The notes beneath the pieces are model-generated. The model ran no database searches, was not told where the DNA came from, and saw only the letters and a list, made by a program, of their open reading frames with translations. Positions 15,956 to 25,314 of a stretch of DNA of 64,000 nucleotides are shown piece by piece. The position numbers and the translations under genes are program-made. This stretch comes from an uncultured Bacteroidales bacterium (lineage in GTDB: Bacteria; Bacteroidota; Bacteroidia; Bacteroidales; Paludibacteraceae): contig CAMKPZ010000001.1 of the NCBI GenBank assembly GCA_946414805.1, positions 248,001 through 312,000 on the forward strand, given 5' to 3'. Each line of letters starts with the position of its first letter. Position 1 is the stretch's first letter.

Positions 15956-17596
15956 ATGAAAAAACAACTATTTTTAATGGCTTTTGCAGCAGTTGCTCTC
16001 GTGGGTTGTAAGCCGGATCCGGGAACGACCCCTACCACTGACATGCCGGACTGGTACTACACCGGCGGTAAGGAGGGTACGACGAAGAACAACTCTTCGA
16101 TGGCGTTCCGTCAACCGACTCCCGCTACCGACCAAGCGGGGTTAGGAACGGCTTTCGCTAACGGAGATAACATCGCTGAGAAAGATTTCGTGACCAACGC
16201 TACGGGGCGTCAGCATGGATTAGGACCGGTGTATGTCCGTTCGTCGTGCCAGCACTGCCACCCGAACTACAGCCACGGCACCTCTGTGCCGGAAGGTACG
16301 TATGACGCAGCGCACCAGGGAAATGGAACACTGCTCGTAGTGATCAATCCGGCTACGCAGGCGTATGTGCCCTGGCTCGCCGGCATGCCGCAACTCTTCG
16401 GCGCCAAGCCTTTCCCTGCTCCGCTGGATCCAGACATGATCACAGTGACCTGGAAGACCGCTACCGATGAGCATGGTAACAAGTTCGCTGACGGCGAGAC
16501 CTACGAACTTCGCTATCCGGAGGTGAAGATGCCGAAAGAGGCGGTGTATGTGTACAATCAGGGTTACCGCGATCCGGACGGACTGCTGGAAAGCGAAGGA
16601 TATGAGGTGCTGTTGGAGAATACGATCGGGGTCTATGGTACCGGTCTGCTTGACGCCATCACCGATGAGGATATCATTGCGCAGTACGCCAAAGAGGAAG
16701 CCGACGGCAAACTCAAGAACGGTCTGAACCCCGCTATTTACAAAGGCGGAATGGTAGAGAGCGGTTATTACAAGAACGATGCCCAATGGGGACCGAAGCG
16801 TTTCACATATGCACTGAGCCGTGGTCCTCTGCAGGATGCAGCAGGAGCTAACGCGATCTGGAATATCACCAATGTAACCCGTTCCGACCGTCAGTACCAT
16901 TATCTGGATCTCAACGGTAAGATCTATGCGGAGTACGCATCCAAAGACCCTGCTGTACAGGCGGGATTTGCGGAGTATATCGCGCAGATCGATCCGAAGA
17001 AAGAACATTCGGAGTGGTACACCGATGACGCAGAAGCGAACATCTATGCCTTCCTGACCAGCAAAACGCTGCCCGCAGAGATGAGCGATGAAGAGTTTAC
17101 TCAGGTAATGGTTTGGCATCGCGGTCTGGCCGTTCCGGCTGCGCGTAACGTGACGGACGAGAAAGTGCTGCGCGGCAAAGAACTCTTCACCCAGATCGGT
17201 TGCGATTACTGTCATCGTCCTACATGGACTACCGGTCCGGATGAGATCCGTGACCCGAACGGCTTCTTTACTGCAGGAGACGGCAAACTGCCTCGCCACC
17301 CGAACCAGAAGATCTGGCCGTACACTGATATGGTGCAGCATAAACTCCACATGGAGAATGATATCCGTACCGGATGGTGCCGTACGACGCCGCTCTGGGG
17401 ACGCGGTCTGCACCGGCAGGCCACAGGCGATGTATACGAGGCACGTATGCATGATACCCGTGCGCGTAATGTCATAGAAGCAATCATGTGGCACGGTTAC
17501 AGCGAGGAGAGTGATGCGTATTACCCGACCCAGCAGTTCTACAATCTTCCGAAAGAAGACCGTGACGCTGTTGTCGCCTTTATCAATGCTATCTAA
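15956..17596 (+). CDS. Di-haem oxidoreductase (putative peroxidase) lipoprotein
   Basis: The lipoprotein signal ends at VALVGC (Cys18). Two c-type haem motifs are present: SCQHCH (98-102 region) and GCDYCH (Cys416, Cys419, His420), with a C-terminal part typical of the DHOR family (RTTPLWGRGLHRQ, HDTRARNVIEAIMWHG). These proteins are related to MauG/CcpA-type di-haem enzymes and often neighbour imelysins. Haem attachment would need the CcsBA protein encoded next. Its stop overlaps the start of ccsBA (TAATG), so the two are translationally coupled. Electron partner and substrate are unknown. Confidence 0.88.
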   Translation: MKKQLFLMAFAAVALVGCKPDPGTTPTTDMPDWYYTGGKEGTTKNNSSMAFRQPTPATDQAGLGTAFANGDNIAEKDFVTNATGRQHGLGPVYVRSSCQHCHPNYSHGTSVPEGTYDAAHQGNGTLLVVINPATQAYVPWLAGMPQLFGAKPFPAPLDPDMITVTWKTATDEHGNKFADGETYELRYPEVKMPKEAVYVYNQGYRDPDGLLESEGYEVLLENTIGVYGTGLLDAITDEDIIAQYAKEEADGKLKNGLNPAIYKGGMVESGYYKNDAQWGPKRFTYALSRGPLQDAAGANAIWNITNVTRSDRQYHYLDLNGKIYAEYASKDPAVQAGFAEYIAQIDPKKEHSEWYTDDAEANIYAFLTSKTLPAEMSDEEFTQVMVWHRGLAVPAARNVTDEKVLRGKELFTQIGCDYCHRPTWTTGPDEIRDPNGFFTAGDGKLPRHPNQKIWPYTDMVQHKLHMENDIRTGWCRTTPLWGRGLHRQATGDVYEARMHDTRARNVIEAIMWHGYSEESDAYYPTQQFYNLPKEDRDAVVAFINAI

Positions 17597-18774
17597 TGCA
17601 ACGTTTTCTTCGTCCGTTTAGTTTCTCCCTGATGGGAGTAATCCTTTTGTTGCTGATAGCAGGCAGTGTCGTAGAGCATATCTACGGCACTGCGTTTGCT
17701 GCGCACTATATCTATACTGCGCCATGGACAATCGCATTATGGGCTGCGGCAGCAATCAGCGGAATGGTGTATATCTGTACGACGCCCATGTGGCGGACCC
17801 AGATTATCACCTTCTTGCTTCATTTCTCCTTTGTAGTGATCCTTGCCGGTTCGCTGATTACCCATCTATGGGGTGTTCAGGGCGAAGTGCATCTGCGCAA
17901 TGATCAGGCAGTGCCGGTCACAGCACACGGTGCGTCGGTGAGTCTCTTCTTATGGGATTTTCAGATTGTGTATGGCGAGGACGGTCAGGCACCGGCGGAT
18001 TATATAACGGAACTGCGGATGCTTGACCGCAGCCGTCAACCGCTCTCTATTGATGAGGGTACGATCCGTATGAATAAGCCGCTCAAGTACCACGGTTTCC
18101 GGTTCTGCCAAGCCGACTATGACAGCGACGGGAAGGGCGTAGTGCTGACCTATAGTTATGATCGTTGGGGCACCGGCGTGACATATGCCGGCTATGGCTT
18201 GTTATTGCTGAGCATCATCGCTTTCTTCTTCCAGCGTGGCACACGATTCCGTTCCTTGCTGCAGAAGCAGCATAAGATTGTGCTTTATATTCTGCCGGTG
18301 GTGATCCTTGCTTTAGCTTGCGTCATGACGCGCGTGGTGACGCCCAAACCGCCTCTGCAACCGGTGCTGCAGACGCCGCTGTTAGGTATTCACGTGGCGG
18401 TGATCATGGTCGCCTATACCTTATTTGGCCTGATTATGGTGAACGGTATTATCGGTCTCTGTGCCTCCTCTCTGCGTGAGAAGATACAGACCCTATCGCA
18501 GGTGCTGCTCTATCCGGCGATCTTCTGCCTGACGATCGGTATCTTTATCGGTGCCATTTGGGCAAACTTGTCATGGGGCAGGTACTGGGGCTGGGATCCG
18601 AAAGAAGTATGGGCGCTTGTGACCCTGCTTGTCTATGCGGGTATGCTCCATTGGAAACCGAAAGCAACCCAGACGGTTGCTTTCCATGTATGCTGCATTC
18701 TGGCATTCCTCTTCGTGCTGTTTACCTATTTTGGCGTAAACGCGATCCTCGGAGGACTGCATGCTTATAAATAA
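17596..18774 (+). CDS. CcsB-CcsA (ResB-ResC) type cytochrome c assembly protein
   Basis: Membrane protein of 392 aa. The N-terminal half (1-215) has the ResB/CcsB layout: two helices, a soluble segment with GEVHLRNDQAVPV and FRFCQADYDSDG, then a third helix. The C-terminal half is CcsA with the tryptophan-rich haem-handling motif WGRYWGWDPKEVWAL (about 323-337) between helices and conserved His residues (GIHVAVIMVAY). It moves haem outward and joins it to CxxCH proteins, here the preceding gene. The soluble CcsB part is short compared with plastid and proteobacterial proteins. The 3' end overlaps the convergent regulator gene by 10 nt. Confidence 0.88.
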   Translation: MQRFLRPFSFSLMGVILLLLIAGSVVEHIYGTAFAAHYIYTAPWTIALWAAAAISGMVYICTTPMWRTQIITFLLHFSFVVILAGSLITHLWGVQGEVHLRNDQAVPVTAHGASVSLFLWDFQIVYGEDGQAPADYITELRMLDRSRQPLSIDEGTIRMNKPLKYHGFRFCQADYDSDGKGVVLTYSYDRWGTGVTYAGYGLLLLSIIAFFFQRGTRFRSLLQKQHKIVLYILPVVILALACVMTRVVTPKPPLQPVLQTPLLGIHVAVIMVAYTLFGLIMVNGIIGLCASSLREKIQTLSQVLLYPAIFCLTIGIFIGAIWANLSWGRYWGWDPKEVWALVTLLVYAGMLHWKPKATQTVAFHVCCILAFLFVLFTYFGVNAILGGLHAYK

Positions 18775-19643
18775 AGCGAATTGATATCCACGAGCTTGTT
18801 GACTATGGCGTAGATCGTCAGTCCGGCTGTGGAATGGATATCGAGTTTGCGGGTGATATTCTTGCGATGGGAGATCACGGTGTGGGTAGAGATACAGAGC
18901 ACATCGGCGATCTCCTTATTGCTTAATCCCTTGACCACTTGGATCAGCACATCGCGCTCACGATCGCTCAGTTCCTCCGTCTCCGGCAATGCCTGATGGC
19001 GGCTCTTGCGGGGTGTCTGGGCCTGTGCTAATGCCGGACGGAGAATGTCATCTTCGATTGCGCAATGGTCCGCAAAATCCTGTTCCGTATGCCACAAATC
19101 GCTCATGACGCTGATCAGCGTATTGGTGATCGTGCCGCCTTGTGTAACGGAATCAGAAGGGTAGTATTTGATAATCAGATTTTTGATCTCCGTCAACTTA
19201 TCCGTTATCCGTTGGTCGTCATGCTCATGCTCGTCATAACGGCCTTCGTTCTCATGCTCAATATGGGTGCGGATCTCCTCCACGAACTCGTCATAGCACC
19301 GAAGAATCAAGGTAGGGATCTTTGTACTTGGGTCTGCAGGGATGATCGCCTCAATCAGCGAACGACGCAGCCTTGGCAGCCGAAAATCCAGAAAATATGT
19401 ATGCGCATTCCTCAGGTACTGCTGGAGCGTGCGGATATCAATATCCGCCGGCAGTGCGCGCTGGTGAAAGACCTTGTAATTGACTACCGCAAGAAACGTA
19501 GGCGTATGCACATTGTGAGCGTCGCATGCCTGCGCGATGGTCATCTCACCTACACCTATACCTAAACCAAAACGACTGATAATCCGGATGGCATCTTCCT
19601 CATGTGCCATCAGATCGCAAATTTTATCTGAAGCCTTATACAT
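18765..19643 (-). CDS. Hemerythrin-like sensor with LuxR-type HTH
   Basis: Three parts: an N-terminal ScdA_N/DUF542-like segment (about 5-52, DKICDLMAHEEDAIRIISRFG), a hemerythrin HHE region (about 80-210; HTYF, RTHIEHENE, FADHCAIEDDIL give the His/Glu ligands), and a C-terminal LuxR/GerE helix-turn-helix (about 226-290, LSDRERDVLIQVVKGLSNKEIADVLCISTHTVISHRKN split by the turn). RIC/YtfE proteins share the first two parts and act on iron, NO or peroxide stress. The CCGG motif usual in DUF542 reads GVGE here, so the redox Cys pair is lost. It probably senses O2, NO or iron and controls transcription; the adjacent haem/iron operon is an obvious candidate target. Confidence 0.85.
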   Translation of the reverse strand: MYKASDKICDLMAHEEDAIRIISRFGLGIGVGEMTIAQACDAHNVHTPTFLAVVNYKVFHQRALPADIDIRTLQQYLRNAHTYFLDFRLPRLRRSLIEAIIPADPSTKIPTLILRCYDEFVEEIRTHIEHENEGRYDEHEHDDQRITDKLTEIKNLIIKYYPSDSVTQGGTITNTLISVMSDLWHTEQDFADHCAIEDDILRPALAQAQTPRKSRHQALPETEELSDRERDVLIQVVKGLSNKEIADVLCISTHTVISHRKNITRKLDIHSTAGLTIYAIVNKLVDINSLYL

Positions 19644-19665
19644 TCTTTTTGTACTAAAAACGCTG

Positions 19666-19697
19666 CAAAATTACAAAAAAATTTTGATATATGCAAA
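19666..19697 (-). promoter_or_regulatory. Promoter of the hemerythrin-LuxR gene
   Basis: TTTGCATATATC on the minus strand with TAATTTTG (19673-19666) after 20 nt. It overlaps the divergent promoter at 19683-19713. Confidence 0.65.
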
Positions 19698-19713
19698 TAT
19701 TTTTGTACCTTTG
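19683..19713 (+). promoter_or_regulatory. Promoter of the secreted-protein/DPP operon
   Basis: TTTG at 19683-19686 and TACCTTTG at 19706-19713 are 19 nt apart and interleave with the opposite promoter, so both units may be regulated together. Confidence 0.65.
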
Positions 19714-19733
19714 CGGCGTATTTTTTTGAGCGT

Positions 19734-20966
19734 ATGAGCTTATTGCTGATTTTATTATCGATGATGACTTGGACTGTGGAGAGCAAGAATGCCGTCACAG
19801 GCGAAGGATGTCCCCCGGGTATGGGTGCGCAATACAGTTGTACCTACCAGAAAGGAACAGTCCGTGCTGGCGACGAGGCAGTGCTTGCGCTGACGCACAT
19901 GCAGGATATGACAGTTGATCGGGTGGAGGTGTATATGCGATCCAATAAGAGCTCCGGTGCCGGTGTTATCACCATTACGATTAACGGAGAAGAGAGGGCA
20001 TACAAAGAGGGTACCTTCCGTGACTGGACGGGTGCATACGATAATAGCGACTATCATTCGATCGCCGTGCTGGAGGAACGCTTCGAAGGAGTGCAAGAAC
20101 TTACAATCTCCGTGAAAGGGACAACAAACTCGCTGTATATTGAGAAATACGTGATTTCTTATACGCCCGCGCAAGCGAAAACGGTGACGCTGATGGCGGG
20201 AAATAATATATACGGTTCTCTCTCGGAGACGCAAGGCGGAGCGGGAGTTATTCTGCCGGCAGCGCCGGACACGGCGCAGTGGATCTTTATGGGATGGTCG
20301 GAGACCGAGTTCGGGGAAATACATGAGACACCCGTATTACTTGCCTCTGGATCACTCTTCAGGCCGAGTGAGGACTGCACGCTATGGGCGGTATATGGCG
20401 GGAAAGAGGAGAACGAAGCACAGGTGGTGACTGAACTTGTTAATGGCAAATATCGGTACGTAAATCGTGATTCAAGGAAGACGCTCACGGGGCTTCCTGA
20501 GAACGGAAAAATGCAGGCAGGGACGCTTAATCCTTCCGATAAGGATCAGGAATACACCTTTACTTTCACTGATAATAATACCGCCTATATCACCCATACG
20601 AGAACCGGTCAGCCAATCGGTCGGCAGGGAACGGGCATGGCGATTCAGGCCTCGGAATGGAGCGTATATCATGAGGGTGAGGAAACGCTCTTTTATACTA
20701 CGATCGGCGGCAAGAATTATGTTCTTTGGCTGAATATTTACGTTGCGAAGGATCAACCGACTTACGCTGGATTGTTACAAACAGATCCAATGACATCTCC
20801 CATGGTACTTATGATCGCGCAGCCGGAGACGGAACCCGTTTACACCTGCCATCCCGAGCACCCGCAAGGAATGGAAACGATTCGGACTGATGGACATGAG
20901 TATCGATTCCCGTTCGGACCTTACGAGTTGGTCATTAAGAACGGACAAAAACAATTAAGACGATGA
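19734..20966 (+). CDS. Secreted protein of unknown function with an InlB-like repeat
   Basis: 410 aa with a short N-terminal hydrophobic signal (MSLLLILLSMMTW). Residues about 25-140 form a beta-rich domain I do not recognise. Residues about 145-225 resemble an InlB B-repeat (VTLMAGNNIYGSLSE, QWIFMGWSE, CTLWAVYGG). A second beta domain with KYRYVNRDS follows. The C-terminus (YELVIKNGQKQLRR) recalls, weakly, the short sorting tails on secreted proteins of this genome (pectate lyase, C10 protease). Its TGA overlaps the start of the DPP gene (ATGA), so the two are coupled. Confidence 0.65.
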   Translation: MSLLLILLSMMTWTVESKNAVTGEGCPPGMGAQYSCTYQKGTVRAGDEAVLALTHMQDMTVDRVEVYMRSNKSSGAGVITITINGEERAYKEGTFRDWTGAYDNSDYHSIAVLEERFEGVQELTISVKGTTNSLYIEKYVISYTPAQAKTVTLMAGNNIYGSLSETQGGAGVILPAAPDTAQWIFMGWSETEFGEIHETPVLLASGSLFRPSEDCTLWAVYGGKEENEAQVVTELVNGKYRYVNRDSRKTLTGLPENGKMQAGTLNPSDKDQEYTFTFTDNNTAYITHTRTGQPIGRQGTGMAIQASEWSVYHEGEETLFYTTIGGKNYVLWLNIYVAKDQPTYAGLLQTDPMTSPMVLMIAQPETEPVYTCHPEHPQGMETIRTDGHEYRFPFGPYELVIKNGQKQLRR

Positions 20967-23014
20967 TAAATATCCTAACTATACTTTCTATCCTGCCTGC
21001 TGTTCTGGCGGGTGAATACAACGCGAAGACGCTTTCTGCGGCTGCGCAAGACAGTATTCTGAATGCGCAAACGGTTGTTTCTCAAGACGAGACGGTTTCT
21101 ACGCGATACACGATCGAGAGCGAAAACGAAGAGATTCTTTTCCGTCGCTCGAGGGTTGCCGACTGGTATGTGGTGGACACCCGGAAGAACAAACGCAAAA
21201 AACTGGGTGAGGGATTTCAACTCGGCAAGGTGCGCGACGCGGTCATGAGTCCGAACGGACGGTACGTAGCGTTTGCGAAGGATAATAACCTTTATGTCCA
21301 TAAACTTGATTTCGGCACCGAGGTTGCGGTTACCAAGGAGACGGATACGGAGATTATCAGCGGTATTGCCGATTGGTTATACGAGGAGGAGTTCGGCACA
21401 ACGGCTCTCTTCGCCTGGTCTCCGGATAGCAAGCAGTTGGCTTTCGTCCGCCTGGATGAGACGGAGGTGCCTTCTTTCGCATGGCAGACCTATCTGGACG
21501 ATAGCACTGGTTATCCCCAGTACCCTTCGGCAGATACCCTGCGTTACCCCAAAGCCGGTTGCTCCAATGCGCGCGCTTCCGTATGCGTCTATGATATCGC
21601 TACCAAAGCAATCCAGACGATCAAGGACCTGAAGAGCCATCCGGAAGAGGATGTCTATTTCCCTCGTCTGCGATGGACGGCGGATGCGTTGATTGTGCTG
21701 AAAGTCAACCGTGATCAGACGAAGATGGAGGTCTTCTCCTGCAATCCCCGTTCTACTGTCTCGCACCGTTTGTACGAAGAACAGAGCGATTCCTATTTCG
21801 TGGACTACTCGCTTTTCGACGAGTGGCAGTGGTTGACGGACGGACGGATCGTAGTGCTCAGTGAGCAGGACGGCTGGCGCAAGGCGTATCTGTACAGCCG
21901 TCAGGGAATACAGCAGAAAGTGCTCACGCCGGACGGTATTGATCTGACGGCAATTTACGGTGTGGATGAGAAGAACCAGATCCTCTATTATCAGGCTGCT
22001 CCTACACCCGCTACGCGGCAGATATATGCCCTCTCGCTTAAGAATGGTCAGATCTCTCCGCTGACCTCCGGCGAAGGAACCCACACGGCGCGTTTCTCTG
22101 CGGATTACAAAAAGATGATCGATTGCTACCAGTCTTTCGAAACCCCGAATACTTATCGTCTCTGTATTATCTCGAGATCAAGTGCTAAGCAAGTCGAGGT
22201 CATTCTTGACAATTCGGATGTCCAAAAAGAATGGCAGGCTGCGGGTATTCCCGAGCCGACGCTCATGCGTATTCCGAACGGTAACGGCCAGGAGTTGGAG
22301 GCAATGCTTATGTTGCCCCAAAATCACCCGTCATCAATGACCAGTCACCAATTTCCCTTGATAGTCATGCACTATTCGGGTCCGCAGAGCCAGCGTGTGC
22401 TCAATCGTTGGCGCAAGCGGTTTGAATATGCGCTGGTTGAGCAGGGCTACGCGGTGCTGATCGTGGATAGCCGCGGAGGCGACTGCCGCGGACGGGAATG
22501 GCGCAATGAGACCTATATGAATCTCGGTATTAAAGAGGCGCAGGATCTGATAGCAGCGGCTGAATTTATCGGTCGCCGCGAAGATATTGACGCTTCGCGT
22601 ATGGCGGTCATGGGTTGGAGTTACGGCGGCTACGAGACGCTGATGACTATGAGTACGGTCGGTCATCCCTTCAAGGCAGGCGTGGCGATCGCGCCTGTGA
22701 CGGACTGGCGGCTATATGACTCTGCTTATACGGAGCGGTATATGCGTCGCCCGCAGGTGAACAGCCGCGGTTATCGTAATGCCTCGTTGATGACCCATGC
22801 GCAGGATCTGAAGGGATCCGTGCTGATCATCCATGGTACGGGGGACGACAATGTGCATGTGCAGCAGACAATGCAGTATATCGATGCGCTGGTGCAGGCG
22901 GGTAAGCAGTTTGAGATGCAACTCTATCCGGACGACAATCATTTTCTCAAGAAAGGAAACAACTACACCCATATGCACGAGCGGGTGTTGAACTTTCTGG
23001 AGAAGAATCTGTAA
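20963..23014 (+). CDS. Dipeptidyl-peptidase IV-like S9 peptidase
   Basis: 683 aa with signal peptide (about 1-17), an N-terminal beta-propeller DPPIV_N region and a C-terminal alpha/beta hydrolase. The catalytic triad is visible: Ser in GWSYGG (about 552), Asp in GTGDDN (about 628), His in DDNHFL (about 660). The propeller holds the paired Glu of DWLYEEEFG that binds the free N-terminus in DPP-IV enzymes. It would release N-terminal X-Pro/X-Ala dipeptides in the periplasm. A small heptamer array (22327-22354, PSSMTSHQFP) sits in the loop just before the hydrolase core without breaking the frame. Confidence 0.92.
   Translation: MINILTILSILPAVLAGEYNAKTLSAAAQDSILNAQTVVSQDETVSTRYTIESENEEILFRRSRVADWYVVDTRKNKRKKLGEGFQLGKVRDAVMSPNGRYVAFAKDNNLYVHKLDFGTEVAVTKETDTEIISGIADWLYEEEFGTTALFAWSPDSKQLAFVRLDETEVPSFAWQTYLDDSTGYPQYPSADTLRYPKAGCSNARASVCVYDIATKAIQTIKDLKSHPEEDVYFPRLRWTADALIVLKVNRDQTKMEVFSCNPRSTVSHRLYEEQSDSYFVDYSLFDEWQWLTDGRIVVLSEQDGWRKAYLYSRQGIQQKVLTPDGIDLTAIYGVDEKNQILYYQAAPTPATRQIYALSLKNGQISPLTSGEGTHTARFSADYKKMIDCYQSFETPNTYRLCIISRSSAKQVEVILDNSDVQKEWQAAGIPEPTLMRIPNGNGQELEAMLMLPQNHPSSMTSHQFPLIVMHYSGPQSQRVLNRWRKRFEYALVEQGYAVLIVDSRGGDCRGREWRNETYMNLGIKEAQDLIAAAEFIGRREDIDASRMAVMGWSYGGYETLMTMSTVGHPFKAGVAIAPVTDWRLYDSAYTERYMRRPQVNSRGYRNASLMTHAQDLKGSVLIIHGTGDDNVHVQQTMQYIDALVQAGKQFEMQLYPDDNHFLKKGNNYTHMHERVLNFLEKNL
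22327..22354 (+). repeat. Heptamer array in the DPP gene
   Basis: Four units: CCCGTCA, TCAATGA, CCAGTCA, CCAATTT. They match the CCAATCA family of 28346-28401 and 61467-61508. Confidence 0.7.
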
Positions 23015-23053
23015 TTCGTATATCTTAATTTTTCATTCTTTAAATAAAATACT

Positions 23054-24355
23054 ATGAGTACAAACAAAAACAATTCATTAACAATCATTACGATCATCGC
23101 AATGATGTTTCTCTATGCGATGATTTCATTTGTAACCAATCTGGCAGCACCGGTTGGTAAGATCTGGGGTGAATGGTTTCCTGAAGCCCAGGAAGAGACT
23201 ATGGGAATGCTCGGAAACATGGCGAATTTCCTTGCATACCTGTGTATGGGAATTCCGGCTGGAAACATTCTCGCCAAGTACGGCTACAAGAAGACAGCCT
23301 TAGCCGCCGTGTTATGCGGTCTTATCGGCGTCTTTGTGCAGTATTTGTCCGGTGTTGGAGAAGCTTCAATAGGTATGTTCTGGGTATATATCTTGGGCGC
23401 TTTCATCTCCGGAATCTGCGTGTGTATGTTGAATACGGTCGTAAATCCGATGCTGAACTTGCTTGGGGGTGGCGGTAATAAGGGTAACCAGTTGAATCTA
23501 ACGGGCGGAACGATCAACAGTCTGTCCGGAACACTCACTCCGATGCTTGTAGGTTCTATTTTAGGTGCAGGTGTGGATCTTGAGCAAGCGGCAATATCCG
23601 ATGTCAATGTGTTGCTATACATGGCGATGGGCGTATTTGCGCTGATCTTTCTTATCCTGCTCGTCACTCCTATTGCCGAGCCGGGCAGAACGGGTGACAG
23701 TACGGTGTATGAGCGCAGCCCGTGGGCATTCAGACATCTCACTTTAGGCGTGATAGCTATCTTCTTCTATGTAGGAGTTGAGGTCGGTGTACCCGCTACG
23801 CTTATCTCCTATTTGAAAGTGACGGGTGAAACGGGTAGTTTTGCGGGATTAGACTTTTCCTCTGCCTCTTTTATTGCGGGATTCTATTGGCTGTTAATGT
23901 TGGTGGGAAGAACGATTGGTTCGTTTGTCGGCGGAAAAGTAAGCTCGAAAACCATGGTCAGTGTTGTTTCCTCTTTGGCAATCATATTGATGTTGTTGGC
24001 TATGATTCTGTGCGATACAGTACGAATCAATCTGCCTGCAAACTGGTCGTTTGATATGGTTGAGATGCCTATTGCCACGCTCTTCATTGTTCTTGTAGGT
24101 TTGTGTACCTCAGTTATGTGGGGATCTATCTTCAATATGGCAACAGAGGGTCTCGGCAAGTATACTGCAAAGGCATCCGGAATCTTTATGATGATGGTAG
24201 TAGGCGGTGGCATTGTTCCGCTCATCCAAAGCTCGATAGCCAAACATGCCGGATATATGGTTTCATATATAGTACCGATCCTGGCGGTGGCTTATATCCT
24301 TTATTACGCCCTTTGGGGAAGCAAGAATGTTAACAAAGATATCAAAATAGACTAA
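23054..24355 (+). CDS. MFS sugar transporter (glucose/galactose type)
   Basis: 433 aa with 12 predicted membrane helices. It resembles the FucP/GluP/NagP branch of sugar:H+ or Na+ symporters (NLAAPVGKIW in helix 1; GMLGNMANFLAYLCMGIPAG in helix 2; KYGYKKTALAAVLCG loop motif). A ROK kinase starts 2 nt after its stop, so import and phosphorylation of glucose or a similar sugar are coupled. No clear promoter is seen in the 39 nt after the DPP gene. Confidence 0.87.
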   Translation: MSTNKNNSLTIITIIAMMFLYAMISFVTNLAAPVGKIWGEWFPEAQEETMGMLGNMANFLAYLCMGIPAGNILAKYGYKKTALAAVLCGLIGVFVQYLSGVGEASIGMFWVYILGAFISGICVCMLNTVVNPMLNLLGGGGNKGNQLNLTGGTINSLSGTLTPMLVGSILGAGVDLEQAAISDVNVLLYMAMGVFALIFLILLVTPIAEPGRTGDSTVYERSPWAFRHLTLGVIAIFFYVGVEVGVPATLISYLKVTGETGSFAGLDFSSASFIAGFYWLLMLVGRTIGSFVGGKVSSKTMVSVVSSLAIILMLLAMILCDTVRINLPANWSFDMVEMPIATLFIVLVGLCTSVMWGSIFNMATEGLGKYTAKASGIFMMMVVGGGIVPLIQSSIAKHAGYMVSYIVPILAVAYILYYALWGSKNVNKDIKID

Positions 24356-24357
24356 CC

Positions 24358-25314
24358 ATGAAAAAGTATGCTTTAGGAATTGACTTGGGCGGTACTGGCA
24401 CCAAGTTCGGTTTGGTTAACGAAGACGGTCAGGTTCTTCGCAGTAGTAGTATTCCCACGCCGCAATACCCGGATATCAACGAGTACTGCGATGTCCTTTG
24501 TGAGCGGATGCGCCAGCTTGTGGCGGATGAAGGAATCCAGCTCAGCGATGTAGTGGGTGTAGGCTGCGGTGCGCCGAACGCCAATTACTATTCGGGCTGC
24601 ATTGAGCAGGCACCTAACTTGCCGTGGAAAGGCGTAGTGCCTCTGGCTAAACTCATCAGTGAGCGCATGGGTGTCAAGTGTACGATCACCAACGACGCCA
24701 ATGCGGCTGCGCAGGGAGAGATGATATACGGTTCGGCTCGAGGCATGAAGAATTTCATTGTGATCACCCTCGGTACCGGAGTAGGATCGGGAATCGTGAT
24801 CGACGGCAAACTGCTGTACGGTCATGACGGATTTGCCGGTGAGTTGGGCCACTGCAAGGTGGATCATTCCGGTAACGGACGCCTTTGCGGTTGCGGTCAG
24901 AAGGGTTGTATCGAGGCGTATGCCTCGGCTACCGGCGTGGCGCGTACGGCGAAGGAGATTATCATTTCTACCACCCAGCCGACGATCCTGCGCCAACTCG
25001 ATGATATCGATCATATCACCTCCAAGGATGTCTATGACGCTGCGGAGAAAGGCGATCTGGTAGCGAAGCAGATCTTTGATTACACCGGTCGTCTGCTCGG
25101 CGAGAAACTGGCGGACTACGTGCATTTCTCTTCTCCGGAAGCGATCATTCTTTTCGGCGGTCTCACCAAGGCGGGTCACTGGATCATGGATCCGATCCGC
25201 GAGGCCATGGAAGCGAACCTCATGCCGATCTGGAAGGGTAAGATCCCAGTCTCTGTATCGAATCTGAAGGACAGCGACGCTGCTATCCTTGGTGCTTCGT
25301 CTCTCGCATGGTAA
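24358..25314 (+). CDS. ROK family sugar kinase, probably glucokinase
   Basis: 318 aa. The phosphate loop GIDLGGTGTKFG (about 6-17), catalytic Asp in TNDANAAAQGE, ROK signature region LGTGVGSGIVIDG, and the zinc motif CGCGQKGCIEAYAS (about 182-195) are all intact. It phosphorylates glucose or a close hexose with ATP. It is placed with the MFS transporter. The stop overlaps the start of the deacetylase gene by 7 nt. Confidence 0.88.
   Translation: MKKYALGIDLGGTGTKFGLVNEDGQVLRSSSIPTPQYPDINEYCDVLCERMRQLVADEGIQLSDVVGVGCGAPNANYYSGCIEQAPNLPWKGVVPLAKLISERMGVKCTITNDANAAAQGEMIYGSARGMKNFIVITLGTGVGSGIVIDGKLLYGHDGFAGELGHCKVDHSGNGRLCGCGQKGCIEAYASATGVARTAKEIIISTTQPTILRQLDDIDHITSKDVYDAAEKGDLVAKQIFDYTGRLLGEKLADYVHFSSPEAIILFGGLTKAGHWIMDPIREAMEANLMPIWKGKIPVSVSNLKDSDAAILGASSLAW

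Noticed and set aside
16220..17494. 424-codon minus-strand open frame
   Set aside because: It is antisense to the di-haem oxidoreductase, whose haem motifs and signal peptide are clear.
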